A DNA stretch of 64,000 bases from Pseudoruegeria sp. SK021. Its GTDB lineage: Bacteria; Pseudomonadota; Alphaproteobacteria; Rhodobacterales; Rhodobacteraceae. The notes under the pieces are model-generated. The model was not told the origin of the DNA. It worked only from the letters and a program-made list of their open reading frames with translations, and did no database searches. The position numbers and the translations under genes are program-made. The stretch lies in contig NZ_MTBG01000018.1 of assembly GCF_002119405.1 (NCBI RefSeq), positions 1 through 64,000 on the forward strand, in the 5' to 3' direction. Position 1 is the stretch's first letter. Each line of letters begins with the position of its first letter. This document shows, in pieces, positions 17,187-27,502 of this stretch.

Positions 17187-19238
17187 TCAGACAAAGATGA
17201 AGTCGGACGCCTCCAGCGCCGCGCTGTTGAAATCCGCCAGCGTGACGCTGTTGGCCCCGTCACCGGTCGCGCTGAGGATCGCGTGCGCGCCGGACTGCCG
17301 GATCGACAGATCGCTCAGACCTGACACGCCGCTCAGCCCGGAAAAGTCCAACTTGTCAGTGCCGTCCACGAAATCCTTCACCACATCGCGGCCGAATCCG
17401 TCACTCCATGCAAAGGTATCGGCGCCTGAGCCGCCAAGATAGAAATCATTGCCAGCACCCCCGTCAATCCGGTCATGTCCCGCGCCGCCGATCAGCGCAT
17501 CTGCGCCGCCGCCCCCCAAAAGGGTATCATTGCTCTCGCCGCTGAAAATCCGGTCATTGCCGTTGCCGCCGGTCAGGCGATCTCTGCCAAGCCCCCCGAC
17601 CAAGACGATGTTTTGGGTCATACCAGTGGCGTCGATGCGGTCGTCGCCCAGATAGCCCACCACCCGCTCAACTCCGACCCAACCGCCGACCTTAAGCGCG
17701 ACTCCGGCGGCGGCATTGATGATGGCTTTATCGGTCCCATCGCCACCATCGACCACTCGGTCGCCGGTGTTGTCGATGTAGAAAATGTCATTGCCAGAGC
17801 CACCGAAAAACGTATCCGCCCCCGTGCTGCCCAACAGAACATCATCGCCCGCACCGCCGCGCAGGGTGTCATTGCCCGTGCCGCCGATCAGCACATCATC
17901 CGCGCCCCCCCCGGTCAGCGCGTCCGCGCCGTCATTGCCAAAGAGCAGGAGTTTTGCCGTCTGGGTGGCGCCGTTGATCACGTCGTCGCCAATATTGCCG
18001 TTCACCCGCTCAATCCCGGACCAGCCCGCAAATGAGATGCGGTCGCCAGCGGCACTGCTGATCTGAGCCTTGTCATAGCCGACGGTGCCGGTATCGGTCA
18101 CCACATCCAAGCTATCCACAAAGTATTCGTCGGAATTGGCCCCGCCATCCATGCGATCTTTGCCAGCCCCGCCAAACAAGCTGTCGTTGCCGGCGCCCCC
18201 CGACAATGTGTCATTGCCCGACCCGCCCAATAGAACATTATTCCACGCGTTGCCGATGATGACATCCGCACCACTGCCGCCTTGGGCGTTCTCGAAATAG
18301 CCCCGGCGATCATTGTTCGATAGCAGGCTGAACCAGATATGTTGCGAGGCGTATTCCCCGGTTCCCAACCGGGCGCGATAGGCGTTGCCGGCAACATCCA
18401 GATCGACCCCGCCACCCGGCGTCAGATCAATACGGACGGCGCGGTCATATCCGGTTAAAGTGAACATGTCGGTGCCGCCGCCGTCCCAAAGCGTCAGAAA
18501 GGTCCGCGCCGCCCCGGGGGTGCCCATAGAGGTGCCGTCACGCAGAACGGCCCCGGTTTTGCTGTCGAATGAATAGATCGTATCCGACGCAGCGGTGGCG
18601 TAATCGGCGCCATATATCTTCTGCAAGGCCGCGATATCCAGCACCATCGGCGATTGCACATGGCCCCATGTTTCACTGGTCAGGGCCAGTCCCGTCTGCC
18701 CGGTGACCGACCGATAGGACATCACCGTATTTTCGATCCCGTCCACCGCCCGCGGCAGGGTTGTCGTGGCCGATCCGAGGGTCTCATGTGGGTGTTTCAG
18801 GCCAAGCGCGTGCCCCGTTTCATGCAGCAATAACTGCCACGCATACCGCCCGATCAATGATCCGCCCCCGGTCAGCACCGTATCAGGGATGGCGGCATCG
18901 GTATTGACCCACAGGTCGCCGGAATAAAATTTGTCGCCGGTTGGATAATACCCCAAGCCGACCACCGCCGGGTCAGACGACGCCGCCACCGCCAGATCCG
19001 GCCAGCGCGTTCCGGGATCGACCTCTCTCAGGCGAATATTCAAGAAACTGTCATACAACGCAAATACGGCGCGGGCGGCGTCCCGCACCACCTCTGGCAG
19101 GGGGCCAAGCGCGGCGATGGACCCACGATCATATCCGTTTGGGAACTCTGCTTTTGAGTCGGGAAAACCGAAGGTCAGCCGAGATGTGGACCAATCATAT
19201 TCAGAAATGATTCCCGATGTATTTGAAACGGCGATCAA
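17187..19238 (-). CDS. Serralysin-like secreted metalloprotease with RTX calcium repeats (M10 family)
   Basis: A 683-residue extracellular zinc protease. The start is TTG at 19238, six nt after GGGAGAG; no ATG fits the N-terminus. The zinc site HETGHALGLKH (His139, Glu140, His143, His149) and the Met-turn at TVMSYR (Met173) define the catalytic domain in residues 1-200. A long series of GGxGxDxxx calcium-binding nonapeptides runs from about residue 330 to 630, interrupted by non-repeat modules. There is no signal peptide, and the protein ends in hydrophobic DFIFV, as expected for type I secretion. No type I exporter genes are nearby. It could feed peptides to the adjacent dpp importer (inference). 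Confidence 0.9.
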   Translation of the reverse strand: MIAVSNTSGIISEYDWSTSRLTFGFPDSKAEFPNGYDRGSIAALGPLPEVVRDAARAVFALYDSFLNIRLREVDPGTRWPDLAVAASSDPAVVGLGYYPTGDKFYSGDLWVNTDAAIPDTVLTGGGSLIGRYAWQLLLHETGHALGLKHPHETLGSATTTLPRAVDGIENTVMSYRSVTGQTGLALTSETWGHVQSPMVLDIAALQKIYGADYATAASDTIYSFDSKTGAVLRDGTSMGTPGAARTFLTLWDGGGTDMFTLTGYDRAVRIDLTPGGGVDLDVAGNAYRARLGTGEYASQHIWFSLLSNNDRRGYFENAQGGSGADVIIGNAWNNVLLGGSGNDTLSGGAGNDSLFGGAGKDRMDGGANSDEYFVDSLDVVTDTGTVGYDKAQISSAAGDRISFAGWSGIERVNGNIGDDVINGATQTAKLLLFGNDGADALTGGGADDVLIGGTGNDTLRGGAGDDVLLGSTGADTFFGGSGNDIFYIDNTGDRVVDGGDGTDKAIINAAAGVALKVGGWVGVERVVGYLGDDRIDATGMTQNIVLVGGLGRDRLTGGNGNDRIFSGESNDTLLGGGGADALIGGAGHDRIDGGAGNDFYLGGSGADTFAWSDGFGRDVVKDFVDGTDKLDFSGLSGVSGLSDLSIRQSGAHAILSATGDGANSVTLADFNSAALEASDFIFV

Positions 19239-19376
19239 AATTCTCTCCCTGTGAACATCCCACTCAGTATCCGCTGCGGCGCTGATACAGCCTCTGTACT
19301 CATTTTTCCTTACCGACCGACCAATTTCTTGGCAATATTATTCAGCCCCAAGGTCGATGTCATTCGATCGCTTCTC

Positions 19377-19405
19377 TTGCCGGTCGCCGCTATGGTCCCA
19401 ATAAT
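19377..19405 (+). promoter_or_regulatory. Candidate promoter for the polyamine operon
   Basis: TTGCCG (19377-19382) and AATAAT (19400-19405) are 17 nt apart in the 265-nt space between the divergent protease and speA genes. Transcription would start near 19412, giving an untranslated leader of about 90 nt. The -35 element is poor. Confidence 0.3.
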
Positions 19406-19503
19406 TGACCCGGCGTTCAGGGACGCATGCCTTGTACCGCCCGACCGTTCGGGTAAACGTCACCCGGTGAATCATCCTGATCCTCAAGGGAAGGCGCAAA
19501 CAT

Positions 19504-21372
<1,869 letters not shown>

Positions 21373-21464
21373 ACGGAACCTTTGGCCGCCCCCCGATGCC
21401 ACAGCGCAAACCGGGACCGGCCAAGGTCTTGTGACAAGACCGAATGACAGGAAAGGATGACAGG

Positions 21465-22676
21465 ATGGGTAAGGTTCTGGTGGTTGGCGCAGGCGGCGTA
21501 AGCTCTGTTGCTGTACACAAGATGGCGATGAACCCCGAGATTTTCTCGGAGATCGCGCTGGCAAGCCGCACCAAGTCGAAATGCGATGACATCGCCGCCA
21601 GCGTCAAAGACCGTACCGGCGTGACGGTGGCGACCTATCAGCTGGATGCGATGGATGTCGCTGCCACCGTTGCGCTGTTGCGCGCAACCGGGGCCGAGTT
21701 GTTGGTGAATGTGGCCCTGCCCTATCAGGATCTGGTGCTGATGGATGCCTGCCTTGAGGCCGGTGTGAACTATCTCGACACCGCGAATTATGAGCCCGAA
21801 GATGAGGCCAAGTTCGAGTATCACTGGCAGTGGGCCTATCAGGACAAGTTTCAAGAGGCCGGTCTGACCGCAATCCTTGGGTCGGGCTTTGATCCCGGCG
21901 TCACAAGTGTCTTTGCCACATGGCTACGCAAGCACAAACTGTCAGGCATTCGGCAGTTGGATGTGCTGGACTGCAACGGCGGCGACAATGGCAAGGCCTT
22001 TGCGACCAACTTCAACCCCGAGATCAATATCCGCGAAGTCACCGCCCCGGCCCGGCACTGGGAAGCGGGCCAATGGGTCGAAAGCCCGGCGATGACCCAT
22101 AAGGTCGCCTATGACTTCCCCGGCGTCGGGACCAAGAACATGTACCTGATGTATCACGAGGAATTGGAGAGCCTGAGCACCCACTTCCCCGAGATCGAAC
22201 GGGCGCGGTTCTGGATGACCTTTGGCGACGCTTATATCAATCACGTCACGGTGTTGGAAAACATCGGCATGACCTCAATCCAGCCGGTGATGCATAATGG
22301 GGTCGAGATCATTCCGTTGCAGTTCCTGAAAACGGTTCTGCCCGATCCCGGCGATCTGGGCGCACTGACCAAGGGCAAGACCTGCATTGGCGATATTGCC
22401 ACCGGTCCGGCGATCGACGGCAGCGGCGAGAAGACGTTCTACATCTACAACATTTGCGACCATGAAGAATGTTACGCCGAGGTCGGCAGCCAAGCCGTGG
22501 CCTATACCACCGGCGTGCCGGCGATGATCGGCGCGGCGATGGTGCTGACCGGCGCGTGGAAAGAAGCCGGGGTCTGGAACATGGAACAGCTCGACCCTGA
22601 TCCGTTCATGGAGATGCTGAACACCCAAGGCCTGCCTTGGCAGGTTGTGGAACTGGACGCGCCGGTCGACTTCTGA
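21465..22676 (+). CDS. Carboxyspermidine/carboxynorspermidine dehydrogenase (saccharopine dehydrogenase family)
   Basis: A 403-residue NAD(P)-dependent enzyme. It starts at ATG 21465 after GAAAGGATGACAGG with the dinucleotide loop VLVVGAGGVSSVAVHKMA. Family blocks such as YLDTANYEPEDEAKFEY and GSGFDPGVTSVF follow. In the carboxyspermidine route this protein condenses putrescine with aspartate semialdehyde and reduces the imine to carboxyspermidine. The neighbouring decarboxylase gene supports that over lysine metabolism. It lies 92 nt after speA and is followed by a strong intergenic hairpin. Whether the amine is putrescine or diaminopropane cannot be read from sequence; the presence of speA and speB favours putrescine. 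Confidence 0.9.
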   Translation: MGKVLVVGAGGVSSVAVHKMAMNPEIFSEIALASRTKSKCDDIAASVKDRTGVTVATYQLDAMDVAATVALLRATGAELLVNVALPYQDLVLMDACLEAGVNYLDTANYEPEDEAKFEYHWQWAYQDKFQEAGLTAILGSGFDPGVTSVFATWLRKHKLSGIRQLDVLDCNGGDNGKAFATNFNPEINIREVTAPARHWEAGQWVESPAMTHKVAYDFPGVGTKNMYLMYHEELESLSTHFPEIERARFWMTFGDAYINHVTVLENIGMTSIQPVMHNGVEIIPLQFLKTVLPDPGDLGALTKGKTCIGDIATGPAIDGSGEKTFYIYNICDHEECYAEVGSQAVAYTTGVPAMIGAAMVLTGAWKEAGVWNMEQLDPDPFMEMLNTQGLPWQVVELDAPVDF

Positions 22677-22683
22677 CCGGACC

Positions 22684-22718
22684 CCGGGCGGGGCGGGCAT
22701 CGAGCCCACCCCGCCCGG
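22684..22718 (+). terminator. GC-rich hairpin inside the polyamine operon
   Basis: A 14-bp stem with a single C-A mismatch pairs 22684-22697 with 22705-22718 around a 7-nt loop, just after the dehydrogenase stop. It has no T tract and lies about 35 nt before the ribosome site of the next gene. Partial attenuation or mRNA stabilisation is therefore likelier than full termination. Confidence 0.5.
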
Positions 22719-22765
22719 ACGCCCCCCCGATGGGGGTCGTGGCGCCCCGAGGAGAGGATGAGGCT

Positions 22766-23956
22766 TTGGATCAAAATCTGGATATTTCGGCGGACAGCCG
22801 GGAGCGATTTGCGCGGCTCGACCTGAGCCGGGTGCCGTCACCCTGTTTCGTGGTCGACGCGGCCCAGATCGAGCGCAACTGCGCGATCCTGGCTGATGTG
22901 GCTGCACAATCCGGTGGGCATGTGTTTCTGGCCCTGAAGGCGTTCTCAATGCATGCCCTTGCGCCAGTGATCATGCGCTATCTGAGCGGCACCGCCGCCT
23001 CGGGCATCCATGAAGCCCGGCTGGGACGGGAGAAGTTCGGCGGTCATGTGGCCACGTTCAATGCCGGGTTCAAGCCGGATGAACTTGCGCAAGTCCTGCG
23101 GGTTTCGGACCATGTGATCTTCAACTCGGCCTCGCAAGCCCGACGCTTTCGGCCACAGTTGCTGGCGGCACAAGCCGAGGGACTGACGGTCGAGGCCGGC
23201 CTGCGGATCAACCCAGAGCATTCTGAAGGCTGGAACGAAAAATACGACCCCGCCGCCGCCTGTTCCCGCCTTGGCGCCCCGGTCTCGCGCGTGACCGAGG
23301 CCGATCTGGACGGGCTATCCGGTTTGCACATGCACACCCTCTGCGAGCAGGGGTTCGCGCCCCTCGCCCGCACGTGGGCTGCGGTGGAACCGACCATCGG
23401 ACCGTGGTTGCACAAGTTGAAATGGCTCAACCTTGGCGGCGGCCACCACATCACCAAGGGCGATTACGACCGCGACGGGTTGATTGGCCTGATCCGACAC
23501 ATCCGCACCACCTATGATGTCGAGGTGTATCTGGAACCGGGCGAGGCCGTTGCCCTGCAAGCCGGCATTCTGGTCGGGGAAATCCTTGATCTGACCGAGA
23601 ACAGCATGCCACTGGCAATCACCGATATTTCCGCCACGTGCCATATGCCCGACGTGATCGAAGCCCCCTATCGTCCGGATCTGTTGGGCGAATTGCCCGA
23701 AGGCGACGCCCCCGCGATCCGCTTGGGCGGCCCGTCGTGCTTGGCCGGGGATGTAATCGGCGATTTCCGCCCTGCCGTGCCGTGGGCGGTGGGTGACCGC
23801 TTTGCCTTTCTGGATCAGGCGCATTATTCCATGGTCAAGACCAACACCTTCAACGGCGTCCCCCTGCCCGCCCTCGCCATTTTGGATTCGCGCACCGATG
23901 ATCTGCGTGTGATCCGCGAATTTGGCTATGACGATTTCCTGAACCGGTTGTCCTGA
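22766..23956 (+). CDS. nspC: Carboxynorspermidine/carboxyspermidine decarboxylase
   Basis: A PLP enzyme of the alanine-racemase-fold decarboxylase group that removes CO2 from carboxyspermidine to give spermidine. I place the start at TTG 22766, 8 nt after GAGAGG. The only upstream in-frame ATG (22730) has no ribosome site, and the ATG at 22758 is out of frame. That gives 396 residues. The cofactor lysine is Lys58 in VFLALKAFSM. The LNLGGGHHITKGDYD glycine loop and a C-terminal GPSCLAGDVIGDF block carrying the expected active-site Cys are present. It lies between the dehydrogenase and agmatinase genes, 12 nt from the latter. Confidence 0.92.
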   Translation: MDQNLDISADSRERFARLDLSRVPSPCFVVDAAQIERNCAILADVAAQSGGHVFLALKAFSMHALAPVIMRYLSGTAASGIHEARLGREKFGGHVATFNAGFKPDELAQVLRVSDHVIFNSASQARRFRPQLLAAQAEGLTVEAGLRINPEHSEGWNEKYDPAAACSRLGAPVSRVTEADLDGLSGLHMHTLCEQGFAPLARTWAAVEPTIGPWLHKLKWLNLGGGHHITKGDYDRDGLIGLIRHIRTTYDVEVYLEPGEAVALQAGILVGEILDLTENSMPLAITDISATCHMPDVIEAPYRPDLLGELPEGDAPAIRLGGPSCLAGDVIGDFRPAVPWAVGDRFAFLDQAHYSMVKTNTFNGVPLPALAILDSRTDDLRVIREFGYDDFLNRLS

Positions 23957-23968
23957 AAGGTTCCGCCC

Positions 23969-24820
23969 ATGACGATCTTCCTTGATGGTGAGTTGAGCGC
24001 CGCCGAGACTGACCCCAGCACCGCCCGTTTCCGGGTGATCCCGGTCCCACTGGAGCGGACAGTGTCGTACGGGTCCGGTACCGGCCATGGCCCGGCTGCG
24101 ATCCTTGAAGCCAGTGTGGAACTGGAGCGGCTCTGGCGCGGCGATCAACCCTGTGCGGCGGGCATCGTCACGGAAGATGTGGTGGATTGCACCGGCCCGC
24201 TGCCGGAGGTGATGGACCGGATCGCAGACCGGACCCGCGCCGCAACCCAGCAGGGCCAGATTCCGGTGGTCTTGGGCGGCGAACATTCCCTCAGCTATGG
24301 CGCAGTGCGCGGCGTTGCTGCCGCCTGCGGTGCGCCGGTGGGGATTGTCCAGATCGACGCCCATGCCGACCTGCGACTGGCCTATCAGGGCGAGCGGCAT
24401 TCCCATGCCTCAGTGATGCGGCTGCTGGCCGAAGAGGACGGCATCGCGCTGGCCCAATTTGGCGTCCGCGCCTTGTGTCAGGACGAGGCAGACGCCCGCG
24501 CCCGGCTTGGAGTTCATTTCGTAGATGCCGAGGCGTTGGTGACGGGCAACACCCTGTCGGTGAGCTTGCCGGCGGATTTCCCCGAACTGGTCTATGTCAG
24601 CTTTGATCTGGATGGGCTGGACCCATCCTTCTTGCCCGCCACCGGCACGCCCGTGCCCGGCGGCCTTGGCTTTTGGCAAGCGCTGTCGTTGGTGGAAAGC
24701 GCCCTTGCTGGTCGCCGCATGGTCGGCTGCGACGTGGTCGAACTGGCCCCGGAACCGGGCAGCCGGGTGTCGGATTTTACGGCGGCTCAGGTCACCTATG
24801 CGCTGATGTCGCTGGCGTAA
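23969..24820 (+). CDS. speB: Agmatinase (ureohydrolase)
   Basis: A 283-residue dimanganese enzyme that hydrolyses agmatine to putrescine and urea. All metal ligands are visible: His106 (GGEHSLSYG), Asp130, His132 and Asp134 (IDAHADL), Asp213 and Asp215 (SFDLDGLDP). It follows nspC by 12 nt and completes the route from arginine made by speA. Formiminoglutamase or arginase activity cannot be excluded by sequence alone, but adjacency to speA makes agmatinase the natural call. A hairpin just past its stop separates it from the convergent regulator. Confidence 0.93.
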   Translation: MTIFLDGELSAAETDPSTARFRVIPVPLERTVSYGSGTGHGPAAILEASVELERLWRGDQPCAAGIVTEDVVDCTGPLPEVMDRIADRTRAATQQGQIPVVLGGEHSLSYGAVRGVAAACGAPVGIVQIDAHADLRLAYQGERHSHASVMRLLAEEDGIALAQFGVRALCQDEADARARLGVHFVDAEALVTGNTLSVSLPADFPELVYVSFDLDGLDPSFLPATGTPVPGGLGFWQALSLVESALAGRRMVGCDVVELAPEPGSRVSDFTAAQVTYALMSLA

Positions 24821-24830
24821 CTCCAGCGAC
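24808..24830. terminator. Bidirectional hairpin between speB and the Lrp gene
   Basis: GTCGCTGG (24808-24815) pairs with CCAGCGAC (24823-24830) around a 7-nt loop that includes the speB stop codon. It abuts the stop codon of the convergent regulator, so it can serve both transcripts. No long T run is present. Confidence 0.5.
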
Positions 24831-25295
24831 TTACGGCAAAACGATGGGCCGCTGTTCTTCAATCGCTTCCATGGCAAAGTACGACGTCACGGTCTCAAGC
24901 TCGACCTTTTCGATGATCCGTTTGTAGACCAGATCATAGGATTTCATATCCGCCGTGATGATCTTCAGAAGATAGTCGTACTCGCCGCCAATCCGGTAGA
25001 AATCGACCACCTCTGGAATGGAGGAAATATGGCTGCGGAACCGGTCGAGCCAGTCGGTGGAATGGCTGCGGGTTTTGACCATCGAAAACACCACCAAATC
25101 CGCGCCAACCTTGGTGCGGTCCAAGACCGCTGTGCGCGCCTTGATCATGCCCTTGGCTTGCAGCGCTTGCAGCCGTCGCCAGCACGCGTTTTGCGACAAC
25201 CCGATCCGGTCGCTTAGCGCCCGCTGCGACTGGGCGCAATCACGCTGAAGTTCGTCCAATATCCGGCGATCAAAGAAGTCGAGGCTTTCGGTCAT
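24831..25295 (-). CDS. Lrp/AsnC-family transcriptional regulator
   Basis: A 154-residue DNA-binding protein. The start at 25295 gives the standard Lrp N-terminus (MTESLDFFDRRILDELQRD). The helix-turn-helix spans about residues 10-55 (LSDRIGLSQNACWRRLQALQAKGMI). The C-terminal RAM ligand-binding domain follows (VDFYRIGGEYDYLLKIITADM). Longer in-frame starts would add a tail not seen in the family. It converges on the polyamine operon. It may act on that operon or on an amino-acid gene elsewhere; no site is identifiable by eye. Confidence 0.9.
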   Translation of the reverse strand: MTESLDFFDRRILDELQRDCAQSQRALSDRIGLSQNACWRRLQALQAKGMIKARTAVLDRTKVGADLVVFSMVKTRSHSTDWLDRFRSHISSIPEVVDFYRIGGEYDYLLKIITADMKSYDLVYKRIIEKVELETVTSYFAMEAIEEQRPIVLP

Positions 25296-25794
25296 CCGGC
25301 GATCATATGCCCCACCAACGGGCATGCAACCGGCATTTTCATCTGACTGCGCCGAAATCTGCCAAGAAATGTTTCTTTTCGTCGCCGGTCTGCTTGCGGC
25401 AATCGAGGCCGGCCTGCCGGATCGCAAGATATTGATGGCGGCTTTTAAGGCTTTGGTGATTGATCACGTCCCTCTCAGCCAGAAAGCCTACGGTGACCGG
25501 GTGATGCCCCGGAGACCCCGACTGACAAACCGCCGAAATCCAAATTCGGATTAGCGATCCCATCTATCTGAACCCGCTTATTGTTTTGATTTAGTACATT
25601 AATGATTCTATGTACCTGTCGGTCAATAATTATATTGCGCAAATCCAACAATTTACCCAAATTCCCCGCAGCGACGTCGATCAATCTCGATTGACAGCCC
25701 GCATAATTGTGTACAGAAATGGCGAGGAAGGCACCGGTCGCGCTAGGTCCGGGTCGTTCATGCCACACATCGGCTCTTTGGGAGGAGAAACGCA
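25296..25794. other. AT-rich intergenic region upstream of the permuted-binding-protein operon
   Basis: No gene is recognised in this 499-nt stretch. From about 25560 to 25720 it is markedly AT-rich compared with its surroundings. It contains an inverted repeat GTACAT (25594-25599) / ATGTAC (25610-25615), a 14-bp palindrome at 25681-25694, and TTGTGTACA at about 25707-25715, which resembles the half-sites bound by FCD-type GntR proteins. These are probably the control elements of the operon starting at 25795, which carries its own GntR gene. Confidence 0.5.
25681..25696 (+). promoter_or_regulatory. Palindrome overlapping a consensus -35 (operator/promoter)
   Basis: TCAATC-TC-GATTGA (25681-25694) is a perfect inverted repeat whose right end runs into TTGACA (25691-25696), an exact -35 hexamer. 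A matching -10 is not clear; TACAGA at 25712-25717 has a 15-nt spacer. An operator on the -35 would suit repression by the GntR protein encoded at 31523 in the same operon. The regulator assignment is inference. Confidence 0.4.
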
Positions 25795-27426
25795 ATGATT
25801 GGTAAAGGTTTGCGACTTGGCGGCCCGTTCACGGCAGCGGTCGCGGTCGTCGGAATATATGCAGGGACATCAGCCACTGCGCAGGAACTAGGAGAGAAGA
25901 TCCCAAAAATGACCGTGGAGTATTACGCCTCGGACATGGGCCCTGAATTTGAACAATCTGCCCGAGCGCTTGCTGATGACTGGGGCAAATTGGGGCTGGA
26001 GCTGCAATTGGTTCCGGTGCAATTTTCAACTTTCGTCACGCAGTATATCGTCGGCGGCCAACTTGAAGATCTGGCGGTATTTTCGGTCGGGGCCGACCCT
26101 GACCGTGTCGACCCCACGTATTGGGTCTATGACGTTGCCGCCTGCGGGCTGCGGCGCAATGGATCGAAATGGTGTGACGAGGCGTACAGCCAGCGCGCTT
26201 CGGATCAGCGCGCCATCATCGATCAGTCCGACCGCATCGAAGCGGTCCATGCGTTGCAGGAAGAATTCGTCGAGGCGATGCCGTTCTTCACGGTGGTCAA
26301 TCGGACATACGGAATTGTCTACAACAGTTCGAAATGGGAAAACGTGACCAGCCCCGAACCAGTGGCCGCGCACGAGGAGTTGGTGAACCCGTGGCTCGCC
26401 GCGCGTCCGCTGACCGACGATCGCTGGCTGGACTGGGCCTATTTCGAAGATGTGAGTACCTATAACCCGCTGGCCGAAGAAAGCGCTGTGGGCTGGGTGC
26501 GGTTTATTTTCGATACTTTTGCCAAGAACAATTCCGAAGGTAAAACCGTGCCTTGGGCTGCGGAAAGCTGGACCTGGATTGACGACACGACACTTGAAGT
26601 GACGCTGCGCGAGGGCATGTTGTTCCACGATGGTGAGGCGGTCACTGCCGATGATGCGGTATATACGATCAACACGGTCGTCGATCTGCAACCACCTGCA
26701 ATGTCGTCCCGCACGTCGAACATCACCGGCGCGGAAAAAATCGACGATTTGACCTTCCGCATCTCACTCAACAGTCCCGACGCCGCGTTTGAGATCACGG
26801 TGCTGACCTATATGTTCATCCTGCCCGAGCACATCTGGTCCAACGGGCCGGAAGATCTTTTGGCTTGGGACATCGTGGCAGATGATGCGGTTATCGGCAG
26901 CGGGCCATTCAAGTTCAAAACGTGGCTGCCCAACGAAGTTCACGAACTTGACGCCAACGCGGATCATTTTCAAGCGCCAGAATACGACGGTTTGCGCAGA
27001 CTTGCTCTGGGTCAGGCCGACGCGATCCGGGCGGCGCTTTTGGATGGGACAGGCGATATCGCCACATCCGTCTTGCCCGTCGCATCTATGGACGATCTGG
27101 CGCGCCAGAACGATTTCCTTGAGTTCATCGAAGTGCCGTCGCATGGGTCGGTCTTTGTTTGGATGAACAACGAAAAGGCACCGTTCAACGACCGGGCATT
27201 TCGGATGGCCATTCGCAAGGCAAGCAACAAGCAACGCGTGATGATCGAAGGCTGGCAGGGCTTTGCCGTTCCGGCGTCCGAAGGCCCGGTGCCCCGGGTT
27301 CTTGGCCAGTGGTACAATTCTGACCTTGAGCAGATTGCGTTCGATATCGACGCCGCCCGTCAGGAACTTGAGGACGCAGGGTACGGCTGGGGTTCAGACG
27401 GCGCGCTGCACTTCCCCGTCAAGTAA
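25795..27426 (+). CDS. ABC transporter substrate-binding protein, family 5, apparently circularly permuted
   Basis: A 543-residue secreted binding protein with a signal peptide (cleavage near SATA-QE, residue 30) and a strong ribosome site (GGAGGAG). Residues 38-185 resemble the part that normally ends family 5 proteins: ARALADDWGKLGLELQL, the IVGGQLEDLAVF strand, an R-to-Y-rich WCDEAY segment, then HALQEEFVEAMPFFTVVNR. Residues 205-543 resemble the normal beginning and middle: WAAESWTWIDDTTLEVTLR, EGMLFHDGEAVTADD, IGSGPFKFKTW, FNDRAFRMAIRKA and finally ARQELEDAGY, which usually precedes the first-named part. Comparison with the ordinary-order DppA encoded at 9206 makes the swap clear. It heads an operon with two permeases and two ATPases, so it is probably functional. 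Confidence 0.85.
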   Translation: MIGKGLRLGGPFTAAVAVVGIYAGTSATAQELGEKIPKMTVEYYASDMGPEFEQSARALADDWGKLGLELQLVPVQFSTFVTQYIVGGQLEDLAVFSVGADPDRVDPTYWVYDVAACGLRRNGSKWCDEAYSQRASDQRAIIDQSDRIEAVHALQEEFVEAMPFFTVVNRTYGIVYNSSKWENVTSPEPVAAHEELVNPWLAARPLTDDRWLDWAYFEDVSTYNPLAEESAVGWVRFIFDTFAKNNSEGKTVPWAAESWTWIDDTTLEVTLREGMLFHDGEAVTADDAVYTINTVVDLQPPAMSSRTSNITGAEKIDDLTFRISLNSPDAAFEITVLTYMFILPEHIWSNGPEDLLAWDIVADDAVIGSGPFKFKTWLPNEVHELDANADHFQAPEYDGLRRLALGQADAIRAALLDGTGDIATSVLPVASMDDLARQNDFLEFIEVPSHGSVFVWMNNEKAPFNDRAFRMAIRKASNKQRVMIEGWQGFAVPASEGPVPRVLGQWYNSDLEQIAFDIDAARQELEDAGYGWGSDGALHFPVK

Positions 27427-27502
27427 TCTGCCATTCGGGACGGCCTGCAAGAGACGGGCCGCCCCAACCCATCCCCGATTTTTGATTCAGAGGTAATCTC
27501 TT

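Noticed and set aside
17440-18260. Regular short repeats that could be mistaken for a CRISPR or DNA repeat array
   Set aside because: They are the codons of the RTX GGxGxDxxx repeats of the secreted protease; the period is protein-level and the copies vary.
23315-24406. 363-codon leftward open frame antisense to nspC and speB
   Set aside because: No domain recognised, and it crosses the boundary of two clear genes.
25324-25554. 76-codon open frame upstream of the permuted-protein operon
   Set aside because: It overlaps a mirrored frame, has no ribosome site and no recognisable motif.
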